Shown piece after piece: positions 9,987-19,012 of a DNA stretch of 64,000 nucleotides. A program made the translations under genes and the position numbers. The stretch's first letter is position 1. Every line of letters starts with the position of its first letter. The notes under the pieces were generated by a model. The model was not told the DNA's origin. It did not search any database and saw only the letters and a list, made by a program, of their open reading frames with translations. The DNA comes from a virus. The stretch lies in IMG/VR virus record IMGVR_UViG_3300044568_004391, positions 1-64,000 of that record, one strand, 5' to 3'.

Positions 9987-11194
9987 GCTACATTTTTAAC
10001 GATCAAATATCATATTCAGATTCAGTCAATTTGGATGCTTTTGGAAGACTTAGAGTCTCTGAATTGACAAGTTTAATTGAGATAAAATATGAACAGGATA
10101 AACTACCAAATCAAGTTGATGAGGTTGTTAATGGAAGTGCGACTTCTACCCTTGAAGCGGTAAACGCATGTGTAATAATGACTGTATCAACAACAGGCGA
10201 TTATGTCATTAGACAATCAAAAGAAAGAGGAATTTATCAACCTGGAAAAAGTCAGTTGTGTGAATTCAGTTTCTCGGATTTTGAATTGGATACCAATGTA
10301 ATTAAACGAGTTGGGTATTTTTCATCTTCAACTGCGGCAACATACGACTCACAATTTGATGGGTTTTTTCTTGAAAGTAATGGTATTAATAATGAAGTAT
10401 CATTTCAAATATGGAAGACAGGAACATTGATTTTGAGTGCGGCGACTGATACTTGGGATTCAAGTCAAGTAGATCCATCAACCATTGATTGGTCAAAAAC
10501 AAATTTGATGGTAGTAGATTTTCAGTGGTTGGGAGTAGGAAGAGTTAGATTTGGATTAAATTTGAGTGGAAATACTTATATCTTCAAAACAAACTCAGGA
10601 ACAAATAACCTTTCTGATGTTTATATGACATCACCTGATCAACCTATAAGATATGAAATTAGATCCTCTGGAGGAACTGGATCATTCCATCAAATATGTT
10701 CTACTATTAGTGATGAAGGAACAAGAAATACAATCAAAAGGACGGGATCATTATCTCAAATAAACACGGTCACCCTATCATCTTCGGGTACTAAATATCC
10801 TTTCATTGGGTTGAGAGCGTCTCCTATTTATGATCAAGTTACAATTCAGTTAACTAACTGCCAAGTACTCAACACATCAAATGATAACTTCTTAGTTACA
10901 GTTGAGATAAATCCAACCATTTCATCAGGTATGACATATTCAAGTGGAAATACTGCTGAATGGCAATACTCTTTAGGTAATGGTGCTCAGACTGTAACAT
11001 CGGATGGTGTGATTATTGCAGGATTCATCGGTGAAGCTGGAACTTCAGCAATAACTAATATAGAGTTAAATGAAAGTGAAATTAAACCTGGAAGAAAAAT
11101 TGATGGTACAGTAGACCAACTTTGGGTATGCATAACACCACTCGGGGCTGCCGCTACATTTATAGGTAGTACCAACTTTACATACGAAAAATAA
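9983..11194 (+). CDS. Virion structural protein (DAFGRLRVS family)
   Basis: 403 residues from the ATG at 9983, which overlaps the preceding TGA; a TTG at 9971 is in frame but less likely. The N-terminal DAFGRLRVSE (about residues 15-24) is a motif I associate with tail or baseplate-associated proteins of large phages. The rest is beta-rich, Ser/Thr/Gly-heavy, with no enzymatic motif. It overlaps the next gene by one base (TAATG). The particle role is inferred from composition and context. Confidence 0.7.
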   Translation: MSYIFNDQISYSDSVNLDAFGRLRVSELTSLIEIKYEQDKLPNQVDEVVNGSATSTLEAVNACVIMTVSTTGDYVIRQSKERGIYQPGKSQLCEFSFSDFELDTNVIKRVGYFSSSTAATYDSQFDGFFLESNGINNEVSFQIWKTGTLILSAATDTWDSSQVDPSTIDWSKTNLMVVDFQWLGVGRVRFGLNLSGNTYIFKTNSGTNNLSDVYMTSPDQPIRYEIRSSGGTGSFHQICSTISDEGTRNTIKRTGSLSQINTVTLSSSGTKYPFIGLRASPIYDQVTIQLTNCQVLNTSNDNFLVTVEINPTISSGMTYSSGNTAEWQYSLGNGAQTVTSDGVIIAGFIGEAGTSAITNIELNESEIKPGRKIDGTVDQLWVCITPLGAAATFIGSTNFTYEK

Positions 11195-12759
11195 TGGCAA
11201 CAAGTAGTTTATCCATATGTAATATTCAATTTGAAAAGTCATCCACGACTTTTAATGGGAAACCTACGTGGGTAAATACTGGTCAAAATTTAACAATAAA
11301 ATGGGATACTACCAATGATTGGTGGTATATAGAGGGTTGGTCTCCAGGTGAACAAATCTTGACAGGAAATACAATCGCACCTATTGGAGAGTGGATTCCT
11401 GTTGGACCGGCAGATTATTTTTATAGTTCTACGGGTGAAGCTTGTGCAGAATGTATTAGTTCATTTATTTGTTTGAGTGATGGAACCACACAATATGAAT
11501 TTGAGGTGACATCAGATATTGTCAATGGAAGAAACACTTGGACTTCAGGAAGTTATACCATACAATGGGATTCGATCAACGCATATTGGTTTGTTAATGG
11601 TTGGGATCAGGAGGGTCAGATAATAAATACAGTAAATATCGACAATCCATTGGGTGCATGGACACAAGTTGGATTGTCTGTACCCCAATCTTGGCTCGCA
11701 ACAAATGAGGCATGTCCTGAAGTTTCTTTTATATCTACAGTTAGTGTTAATAATGTGAGTTGTCAAGGATTCTGTAATGGTAATATTACGATTATACCTG
11801 AGGGAGGACAAAGTCCTTATTTATATTCAATAGACAACGGTATAACATTCCAAAATTCAAATATTTTTAATGGATTATGTGAAGGGACAGGTGAAATAAT
11901 TGTTAGGGATTCTAACGGAGTGGAAATTACTGTACCTTTTGTTTTATTGTACGATTCGGAGGTTTCAAGTTACACACTCAATTTAGTTGAATTTTCAATT
12001 TTATTGATTAATCAAAATAATTATAAGAAAAAACAATACAATTATAATATTGTTGTATCACCTTCTTTACCTTTTGGATCTTCCTTAACATTCAATATCA
12101 AGGGAAAGAATGTAGATACACTCAAAGAACCGGGATCTGCAAATTTCCAACATACATGGACAAAAATAGTGAATGGTGTAACTTCTGTAATACCTGAAAC
12201 AAGTTCACAATCCACATCAAAAACGAGAACTTGTGCTTCTGGACTTCAGAACGAAACAACTACAACTTACAATTATTCACAAAATTTATTAAGTTTAAAT
12301 TCTACAACACCATTTATTCAAGTAATTTGTGTTACAGATATTCAAATAGTGACCAATTCTTCAGATTCTTCTTGTCCAACTTATGCTGAAACAAAAACAA
12401 GTTTACAAGTTTCGAATGTAAAATTAAATAATGTACCTTGTTCAACAATCGTTGTACCACTTACTACGACTAACGAAGATATAATTTATTTACAAGGTAG
12501 TACTTTGTTGACCAATACTGCATTTTCAGTAATGTATTTAAACACACCCGAAGTTGACGGATATTGTGGTGATGCGTATCCTTCATATTCAAACATTATA
12601 TATACAGAACCAAATGTAACAACCTTGAATTCAGGAGTCGTTGTGTATAGTGATTCATCACTTAATAATTACGTACCTTTTGGAACTTACTTCCAACTAA
12701 ATGGTATAGTATATCAAGTTTTTCAAAATGGTTTCCTAACTGTTTATTGTAGTCAATAA
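11194..12759 (+). CDS. Virion protein: duplicated Trp-rich domain plus SprB-like repeat
   Basis: 521 residues. Two ~75-residue N-terminal repeats share the pattern NG-x-x-TW, IxWD, a Trp-rich strand, GW, GxW-x-x-VG and a closing Cys. Residues ~178-250 form an SprB-like unit (VSCQGFCNGNITIIPEGG, SPYLYSIDNG, then NGLCEGTGEIIVRDSNGVE). The C-terminal half is beta-rich and unassigned, with a Cys near the end. It lacks Thr/Pro stalks. Probably a displayed or fibre-linked protein; this is inference. Confidence 0.75.
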   Translation: MATSSLSICNIQFEKSSTTFNGKPTWVNTGQNLTIKWDTTNDWWYIEGWSPGEQILTGNTIAPIGEWIPVGPADYFYSSTGEACAECISSFICLSDGTTQYEFEVTSDIVNGRNTWTSGSYTIQWDSINAYWFVNGWDQEGQIINTVNIDNPLGAWTQVGLSVPQSWLATNEACPEVSFISTVSVNNVSCQGFCNGNITIIPEGGQSPYLYSIDNGITFQNSNIFNGLCEGTGEIIVRDSNGVEITVPFVLLYDSEVSSYTLNLVEFSILLINQNNYKKKQYNYNIVVSPSLPFGSSLTFNIKGKNVDTLKEPGSANFQHTWTKIVNGVTSVIPETSSQSTSKTRTCASGLQNETTTTYNYSQNLLSLNSTTPFIQVICVTDIQIVTNSSDSSCPTYAETKTSLQVSNVKLNNVPCSTIVVPLTTTNEDIIYLQGSTLLTNTAFSVMYLNTPEVDGYCGDAYPSYSNIIYTEPNVTTLNSGVVVYSDSSLNNYVPFGTYFQLNGIVYQVFQNGFLTVYCSQ

Positions 12760-12784
12760 AAAGAGTGAATAATGAAAAATATTG

Positions 12785-12792
12785 TATTTATA
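12785..12792 (+). promoter_or_regulatory. TATTTATA phage promoter motif
   Basis: TATTTATA lies 4 bases before the ATG at 12797, in the 37-base gap after the Trp-rich virion gene. Confidence 0.5.
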
Positions 12793-12796
12793 GAAA

Positions 12797-14965
12797 ATGT
12801 CATATATAGTTAAAAATACAGGAGCAATTATTAATACACGTCTCACTGACGCGGGAAGAAGAAAATTATCTCAAGGTAATTTCAATATCTCTTATTTTCA
12901 AATTGGTGATTCCGAAGTTTGTTATAATTGTACGACCAGTTTGGATGAGTCAACACTTAATATCCTCACACCTCAATATAACGCACAAAATGATTCAGGT
13001 CTCCCTCAGAGTAATAAGGGTCACATAAAATATCCATTTTATCTTGATCCCACCTCAGGTACTACATGGGGAATACCTTTTGAAAATTCAGGAATTGATG
13101 ATTTTTTCAATCAGACGATTTCGAGAGGTCCATTTACAGGAAGTAGTTTCCAAACCTCCACTGCGTACACCACCAACTCTAATTACTCATTTTCTTTTTC
13201 AGGATTATCAGGATCAACAAATTTAGAAATTATATACAATGTTATTTGTGATTCTGATGAACTTCCCCAAGTAGGACAAATCTTAGCACTATTTTATGAC
13301 CCCAATGGTGGATCTGGTTGTGGATCTATAACTGGATCATATATGACAGAATTTTACACAATTACAGGTACTGGTACTACAAGTTTCTTTGTCGATAGAC
13401 CACTTCCAAATTATACCTTGTCGGGAATAAGTGGTGATGCAAAAATCTTTATATACCCGTCCGGGTATACTCCTTATTATGATTCTGTAACACCTGAATC
13501 ATATTGGCCTGATGAAGCATTTGCTTTTGATTTAAATTGTACGATCAGAGATGAAAGACCACTAGTTTGGAATCTTAATATTCCCTGGTCAGAGGATCCT
13601 GCGGGATTGTGGAGTTCTACTTTTGTTGGATACAACAATTTTGCAAGTAGAACTTATCTCGGAACAAAAGAATACTTGGGATATCAAACAAATTCAGCAC
13701 AAAGTGATACGGATTCAACATATTACTTTAATAGTTTTTCTGAAAAGATAATCCTTTCACCGAGTGATCAAAAAGCTATTGGTATTATTCATTATACAAA
13801 CAATGAAATCAATAACAACTATGGTGAGAAATTCGCAACTGAGCCATTCGACCCATCTGATTCGGGAGCGACAGGCCAAGCAAGAAATTTGAAAATCAAA
13901 ATGCCACTTCTTATGTGGCACAAAAATCCAAACAAAACCATTGGTGAAACATTCTATATTGACCCACCCGGTTTTGATGACTTGGATCTTTTGACGCCAT
14001 ACTATATCCGTTCAAATGTGAACAACAATATGAACGATCCAGGATTGAGGTACTATCACCTTTGGGATACACACGAAAATTCTACAGGTTATCCAAATAG
14101 AATTGGAAAAGTATGGCCCGACCTTAAGATTGTCACCATTGACGATGAGGAAATTTTGGCATCTATGTCTTGGATCTCAAAGAGAACTTGGACATTACCC
14201 GCCCCAAGATTATCTCTCACCGCACCAAACCTATGTAATGTTGATGCAGGTGATGATGTTGGTATTATGACAGGAACAGGTCAGACGATGTGGGTTACTT
14301 ATATCTTTGACAATGATTTTGGAACGGCGGGAATGAACTGTAACTATTTTACATCCGTTCAAGGAACCGATCCGAGTTGTCCGCCTGATACTGCGAATGT
14401 CGGAGTTAGATTCGGGGATGAATTCCCATTCTTAAATACCGATTTTGTCACCACCCCGTCGGGATTCTGTGCTAATGAATTCTATATCTTGGCTCAACTT
14501 GTCAATACGGGTGAAAGACCTGTTGCGGATGCGTGGAAACAGATTGACTTCACGGGTGATATTAGTTTGGTTAACGGATTGATTCCTGTAAGTGGAATTA
14601 CCGGTCAAACATTCTTTATTACTCAGGGTAATTACGATGCGGGAACCACATTCAATTTGAATAATTTTATTCCTTTGATTCAAAGTGGAACCACAAGACC
14701 TTATATCAACTTTGGTGATGAATACATTTTCTTCGGAAATGTGGAAACTGATATCCAAGCAACGGTATATGAGATGAGATATTATGTAAATCTACCTTAT
14801 AATCAATTTACTGTATCGACGAATCCCACGTTAAATGGTGATGATATTTACGTTACCGAAATTGGACTTTACGATTCTGACTATGATCTTATGTTTATTT
14901 CGAAGCTTGAATCTCCGCAATTAAGACAAGGGGTTCAACAATTCTTAATAAAGTACGATTTTTAA
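12797..14965 (+). CDS. Large tail/baseplate protein with collar-fibre-type N-terminus
   Basis: 722 residues. The N-terminus contains NTGAIINTRLTDAGRRKLSQ, with LTDAGRRKL at residues 17-25, resembling the N-terminal domain of phage tail-collar fibre proteins. The same segment continues with IGDSEVCYNC. The body is long and beta-rich. A C-terminal part with DIYVTEIGLYD and FLIKYDF also fits fibre-anchoring proteins, whose domains use 'eiglyd'-like strands. Probably a baseplate-to-fibre connector; confident that it is structural, less so about its exact place. Confidence 0.74.
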   Translation: MSYIVKNTGAIINTRLTDAGRRKLSQGNFNISYFQIGDSEVCYNCTTSLDESTLNILTPQYNAQNDSGLPQSNKGHIKYPFYLDPTSGTTWGIPFENSGIDDFFNQTISRGPFTGSSFQTSTAYTTNSNYSFSFSGLSGSTNLEIIYNVICDSDELPQVGQILALFYDPNGGSGCGSITGSYMTEFYTITGTGTTSFFVDRPLPNYTLSGISGDAKIFIYPSGYTPYYDSVTPESYWPDEAFAFDLNCTIRDERPLVWNLNIPWSEDPAGLWSSTFVGYNNFASRTYLGTKEYLGYQTNSAQSDTDSTYYFNSFSEKIILSPSDQKAIGIIHYTNNEINNNYGEKFATEPFDPSDSGATGQARNLKIKMPLLMWHKNPNKTIGETFYIDPPGFDDLDLLTPYYIRSNVNNNMNDPGLRYYHLWDTHENSTGYPNRIGKVWPDLKIVTIDDEEILASMSWISKRTWTLPAPRLSLTAPNLCNVDAGDDVGIMTGTGQTMWVTYIFDNDFGTAGMNCNYFTSVQGTDPSCPPDTANVGVRFGDEFPFLNTDFVTTPSGFCANEFYILAQLVNTGERPVADAWKQIDFTGDISLVNGLIPVSGITGQTFFITQGNYDAGTTFNLNNFIPLIQSGTTRPYINFGDEYIFFGNVETDIQATVYEMRYYVNLPYNQFTVSTNPTLNGDDIYVTEIGLYDSDYDLMFISKLESPQLRQGVQQFLIKYDF

Positions 14966-14972
14966 AATATTT

Positions 14973-15572
14973 ATGTCAAATCAATTAAAAAACAGCCCAA
15001 AGGTGCTTGGCCTTGATATATCAACGAAAACTATTGGATGGGCTCTCTTTGATATTCAACAGAAAAATTTATTGGAGTTAACTCATTTTACACCCCTCCT
15101 TAAACCAGAACCTGAAAATAAAATTGAAGCTCTTATTCATAAGACCCTTCTTTTTGAACAAAAGTTGGTCGGGTATAAGAATTTGGGTATTACCAAAGTG
15201 GTAATTGAAGAACCTCTTCTCAACTCCAACAACACTTATACTGTAGGAACTTTGTTGAGATATAATTCTATGATCACCAAATCTATATTTGATATTTTGG
15301 GATTGGTTCCTGAATATATCTCTACGTATGATTCAAGAAAATTTGCTTTTCCTGAATTGGTTAGAGAAAACGACAAAGGTAAAAAAGTATTGTTTGGAGG
15401 TTACCCAAAAGATATTGACAAGAAGATGTTAATTTGGGAACACGTTGCAAAACAAGAACCTCAAATCAAGTGGTTGTATACAAAAAACAACACTCTTAAG
15501 AAAGAAAACTTTGACCAAGCCGATGCGTATACTTGTGCTCTTGGTTATATGAGAAAAGAAAATATCTGGTAA
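14973..15572 (+). CDS. RuvC-like Holliday-junction resolvase / RNase H-fold nuclease
   Basis: 199 residues. Catalytic acids fit the RuvC/RNase H fold: D15 in VLGLDISTKTIGWALFD, E79/E80 in KVVIEEPLL, and D181 plus D184 in NFDQADAYTCALGY. It would resolve branched DNA during recombination-dependent replication and packaging. It heads the replication block. The ATG overlaps a TATTTATG string, so that motif is probably not its promoter. Fold call confident; exact substrate inferred. Confidence 0.82.
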   Translation: MSNQLKNSPKVLGLDISTKTIGWALFDIQQKNLLELTHFTPLLKPEPENKIEALIHKTLLFEQKLVGYKNLGITKVVIEEPLLNSNNTYTVGTLLRYNSMITKSIFDILGLVPEYISTYDSRKFAFPELVRENDKGKKVLFGGYPKDIDKKMLIWEHVAKQEPQIKWLYTKNNTLKKENFDQADAYTCALGYMRKENIW

Positions 15573-15600
15573 ATTTTGATTTATTGAGTTTGGTTGATTA

Positions 15601-15608
15601 TATTTTTG
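15601..15608 (+). promoter_or_regulatory. Possible Bacteroidota-type -7 element before primase
   Basis: TATTTTTG matches TAnnTTTG. TTG at 15576-15578 lies 22 bases upstream, slightly far for a -33 element. The ATG at 15613 is 4 bases downstream, so a transcript would be leaderless. Confidence 0.4.
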
Positions 15609-15612
15609 TGTG

Positions 15613-16545
15613 ATGAACCCAGAATATGATTACCTTATCGATCTCCTAAATGGTATGTTGGGAAAGTCCCGTAAACACAACGAGGGTACGGGTCAGATTT
15701 CTTATGACTGTCCTGTGTGCTCGTATGACATCAAAGGACTTGAGCGTGGGGATGGGAAGGGAAACTTGGAGGTAAACTATTATAGAAATCTGTATCACTG
15801 CTGGTCTTGTGGGGAAACCAATGACACTCACGGTCACTTGGAACAACTTATAAAGACCTACGGGACCAAAGAAGATCTCAGGACTTATAACCTTTTAAGA
15901 TCAGACAAGAAAGAGATTGTTCAAAAAACCTACAGAAAACCGAAGTTACCCAAAGAGTTCGTTAAGTTCTCCGATCTTCACGACAGGCTCCCTATCAAAC
16001 GGCAATCCTTGAAATATCTGAAAGAGAGGGGTGTTACAGACCAAATGATCAAAGAGTTTAATCTTGGGGTGGCAACAGGTGGATCTTATGTTAATAGGAT
16101 TATAATCCCCTCCTATGACGAAAACAAGGAACTCAATTACTTTGTTGCAAGATCTTTTGTGGGTGATAAACTAAAATACAAAAACCCAACCTATCCAAAG
16201 GAAGAGATTATCTTCAATGAATCCAAAATCAATTGGTTCAATCCGATTTGGATTGTGGAAGGTCCGTTTGATTCTTTGTTTATTCCAAACTCCATTCCTA
16301 TTCTTGGAAAGGTGTTATCGGATAAACTATGGAATCTTTTATATAACAAAGCCACCAGTGTTGTCATCTGTTTGGATGAGGATGCGTGGGAGAATTCCAA
16401 AATGATGTATAATGTGTTAAATGGTGGAAAGCTTGAAGGGAAGGTAAGAATTGTTCACCTTCCAAAGAACAAAGATCTGGCTGATATTCGGGGACAAGTT
16501 CCTGAAGAATGTTGGGTGGATCCTGATAAATTATGGAAAAATTAA
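15613..16545 (+). CDS. DnaG-type primase
   Basis: 310 residues from the ATG at 15613; a GTG at 15610 is in frame. An N-terminal zinc site is formed by CPVC (33-36) and CWSC (63-66), as in primase zinc ribbons. A Toprim-like core follows: IWIVEGPFDSLF with E216, and VVICLDEDAWE with D255/D257. It would make primers for phage replication. Much shorter than bacterial DnaG and lacking a helicase domain. The nuclease gene starts 3 bases after its stop, indicating one operon. Confidence 0.85.
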   Translation: MNPEYDYLIDLLNGMLGKSRKHNEGTGQISYDCPVCSYDIKGLERGDGKGNLEVNYYRNLYHCWSCGETNDTHGHLEQLIKTYGTKEDLRTYNLLRSDKKEIVQKTYRKPKLPKEFVKFSDLHDRLPIKRQSLKYLKERGVTDQMIKEFNLGVATGGSYVNRIIIPSYDENKELNYFVARSFVGDKLKYKNPTYPKEEIIFNESKINWFNPIWIVEGPFDSLFIPNSIPILGKVLSDKLWNLLYNKATSVVICLDEDAWENSKMMYNVLNGGKLEGKVRIVHLPKNKDLADIRGQVPEECWVDPDKLWKN

Positions 16546-16548
16546 ATT

Positions 16549-17316
16549 ATGGATACAATATTAGAATTATCAAAGTTTAACTATATAAAATATTATGATG
16601 AACCTCACGAATATTTTATTGATGGAGTAAAACAAATTTCGGCGACACAATTTCTTGGTAAGTTCAAACCGAAGTTTGAAACCAATCAGATGGCCGAAGG
16701 GTATGCTAGACGGAGGGGGTTGGATAAAGAAAGTGTGATACGGGATTGGGATTTCAAACGAGAATTTTCAACGGTAAAGGGATCCGCATTTCACGAATAT
16801 GTTGAAAATTGGTATGGAAATAAGGTATTCCCTTATAACCAACGGATTGCCGAACAAAAGTTTGGGATTGATGTTGTCAGGGAAGCGTATGATAAATTGA
16901 TTGAGTTGTTTGAAAAATTCTATGAAGATTCCAAAGACAACTTAATTCCGGTAAAGTCCGAACTTGTGGTGGGAGATAGGGAATATGGAATTTGTGGTAT
17001 GGTTGACCAGTTGTTTTATAACAAAAAATATAACGAACTTCAGATTTGGGACTGGAAGACAAACAAGAAGATTGGAACCAAGAATGATTATGGTGAAAAG
17101 TTTTTGGAACCTTTAAACAATATGGATGTTTGTGAATTGAATACCTATAGCCTTCAATTAAATTTATATAAACATATTATTGAAAAGAACACAAACCTTA
17201 AGATTGGAAAACTTTATATCTGTTGGTTCCACGAAACAAACAAAAAGTATGAAGTAATTGAATGTAAGGATTTTTCAGAGGAAATAAACCAACTTGTAAA
17301 GTTAAACAAAATATGA
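16549..17316 (+). CDS. RecB/Cas4-like PD-(D/E)XK nuclease
   Basis: 255 residues. Motifs fit a RecB-family exonuclease: H82 in GSAFHEYVE, E128 in PVKSELVVG, D143 in GICGMVDQLF, and D158-x-K160 in LQIWDWKTNK. Such phage nucleases trim ends in recombination or degrade host DNA. There are no cysteines arranged as a Cas4 iron-sulphur cluster. The stop overlaps the cysteine synthase start by ATGA. Enzyme class confident; role inferred from the primase and gp46/gp47 neighbours. Confidence 0.83.
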   Translation: MDTILELSKFNYIKYYDEPHEYFIDGVKQISATQFLGKFKPKFETNQMAEGYARRRGLDKESVIRDWDFKREFSTVKGSAFHEYVENWYGNKVFPYNQRIAEQKFGIDVVREAYDKLIELFEKFYEDSKDNLIPVKSELVVGDREYGICGMVDQLFYNKKYNELQIWDWKTNKKIGTKNDYGEKFLEPLNNMDVCELNTYSLQLNLYKHIIEKNTNLKIGKLYICWFHETNKKYEVIECKDFSEEINQLVKLNKI

Positions 17317-18218
17317 GATTATCAAATCACGTGGGTTCTACACCATTAATTCAACTTGGTGAGAAACTATTTGCAAAAGCTGAACTTATGAATCCGACGG
17401 GTTCAATTAAAGATCGCCCTGCGGCGTTCATCCTAAATCATGCCGAGAAATTGGACCTGATCGAACCCGGAGACACCATCATTGAGGCTTCTTCAGGAAA
17501 TATGGGAATATCTTTTGCTTGGCTCGCAGCTGAAAGAGGGTATCAATGTAAAATTGTGATGCCGTCCAATATGAGTGAAGAACGGAAAAAGACATTAAGA
17601 TATTATGGTGCTGAGGTTATTGAGGTGGGACCGGGTGATTTTGATGGGGCGATAAAACTCAGAGATGAACTTTCCGAAAAAAACGGATGGTTCAATCCGC
17701 AACAATTTAGTAATCAACTCAACATAAATTGTCATTACGAAAAGACCGGTCCCGAAATCATTTATCAAACACGAACTGACTTCAATTATAGATATCCATC
17801 CATCTCAGCATTTATTTCGGGAACTGGAACCGGTGGAACAATAATGGGTGTTGGAAAAAAATTAAGAGAATATATTTCCGATTTAAAATTAATTGCTGTT
17901 GAACCGGCAGAATCTGCGGTTATGAGTGGGGGTGAACCCGGACTTCACGGGATACAAGGGATCGGAGATGGAAGCAAATTTTTGGTTGATATGGATCAAA
18001 TTGATGAGGTGTTGATTGTTTCCACAAAGGATGCCAAAGAAAAAGCGATTCAAATTGCCAAAGAACATGGATTGTTTGTTGGGATCTCAGCGGCGGCAAA
18101 TGTTCTTGCATCAGAAAGATGGATCGAGAAAAATAATCCTGATTATCCTGTCATTACCATTTTGTGTGATAGAGGTGATAGATATTACAGCAGTCTTGAT
18201 GAATTGGATTTAATTTAA
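17313..18218 (+). CDS. Cysteine synthase (O-acetylserine sulfhydrylase), PLP-dependent
   Basis: 301 residues, full length for the family. It carries the PLP lysine K33 in NPTGSIKDRPA, the substrate loop SSGNMG (60-65), the phosphate-binding GTGTGGT (170-176), HGIQGIGDG (212-220), and GISAAA (257-262) near the pyridine nitrogen site. It would make L-cysteine from O-acetylserine and sulfide. The ATG overlaps the nuclease TGA, and the gp47 gene follows after a few bases, so it is part of a phage operon and not a stray host fragment. CysK and CysM are hard to separate by eye; the HGIQGIG segment favours CysK. Catalytic residues appear intact. Confidence 0.93.
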   Translation: MRLSNHVGSTPLIQLGEKLFAKAELMNPTGSIKDRPAAFILNHAEKLDLIEPGDTIIEASSGNMGISFAWLAAERGYQCKIVMPSNMSEERKKTLRYYGAEVIEVGPGDFDGAIKLRDELSEKNGWFNPQQFSNQLNINCHYEKTGPEIIYQTRTDFNYRYPSISAFISGTGTGGTIMGVGKKLREYISDLKLIAVEPAESAVMSGGEPGLHGIQGIGDGSKFLVDMDQIDEVLIVSTKDAKEKAIQIAKEHGLFVGISAAANVLASERWIEKNNPDYPVITILCDRGDRYYSSLDELDLI

Positions 18219-18229
18219 TATAATTGGAT

Positions 18230-19012
18230 ATGATTAATAAAATTATACATTTCTCGGATTTACATATCCGTCTATATAGGGATCACGATCTTTACCGGTC
18301 CATATTGGAAAGGAGTTTGGAGGAATGGAAAGAACATAAACCCGATCGTATTGTGTTCACAGGAGATTTGGTTCATTCCAAAAATCAGATGACACCCGAA
18401 CTGGTAAGTTTTGTTAGTTGGTTTTTGACAGAATGCTCAAAGATCACCAAGACAATTCTTCTAATCGGAAACCACGACTTCTTGGAAAACAACACTGACC
18501 GTATGGACGCTCTTTCACCGATCATTCAAAACCTACAGAATGACAATATTGTATATTACACTGAGAGGGGGGTTTATAACGATGAAAACATAAATTGGTG
18601 TGTTTATTCTTTGAAAGAACATAACCTTCCACCGATTATTGAACGAGAAAAAAACAAAGTTAATATCGGTCTATTTCATGGACCGATTCAAGGTCTGACC
18701 ACAGATCTTGGACATAAATTTGATGAGGGATTTGAACCTTCGAAGTTTGGTGGGTGTGACTTGGTGATGTGTGGTGATATTCATAAGAGACAGGTTTTTG
18801 ATATTCCAAACGGGAAGAAAGCATATATGGTGGGATCAACCATACAACAGAACTTTGGGGAAAATATCAACAATCACGGATATGGAGTATATGATGTTAA
18901 CGAAGATAAATACGAATTTTTTGAAGTTGAAAATCCAAGATTGTATTTGAACTTCAAAATCACATCAATCGAAGATATTGAACATGGGAGAGAAGAACTT
19001 GTTAACTGTTAA
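18230..19012 (+). CDS. Recombination nuclease subunit, gp47/SbcD/Mre11-like
   Basis: 260 residues from the ATG at 18230; a TTG at 18224 is in frame. The calcineurin-like phosphoesterase motifs occur in order: FSDLHIR (D10, H12), VFTGDLVHS, LIGNHDF, LFHGPI and MCGDIHKR, giving two-metal ligands for Mn-dependent exo/endonuclease activity. It would pair with the gp46-like ATPase encoded at 21445 to resect DNA ends in recombination-dependent replication. Shorter than SbcD, as is usual in phages. The two subunits are separated by five unrelated genes here. Confidence 0.92.
   Translation: MINKIIHFSDLHIRLYRDHDLYRSILERSLEEWKEHKPDRIVFTGDLVHSKNQMTPELVSFVSWFLTECSKITKTILLIGNHDFLENNTDRMDALSPIIQNLQNDNIVYYTERGVYNDENINWCVYSLKEHNLPPIIEREKNKVNIGLFHGPIQGLTTDLGHKFDEGFEPSKFGGCDLVMCGDIHKRQVFDIPNGKKAYMVGSTIQQNFGENINNHGYGVYDVNEDKYEFFEVENPRLYLNFKITSIEDIEHGREELVNC

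Noticed and set aside
14968-14975. TATTTATG as a promoter of the RuvC-like gene
   Set aside because: The motif overlaps the start codon itself, so a transcript from it would lack the ATG.
18224-18229. TTG start two codons ahead of the gp47 ATG
   Set aside because: The ATG at 18230 is directly followed by the family's usual first strand; the same logic was applied to upstream non-ATG starts at 9971, 15610, 21439, 27021, 53321 and 60398.
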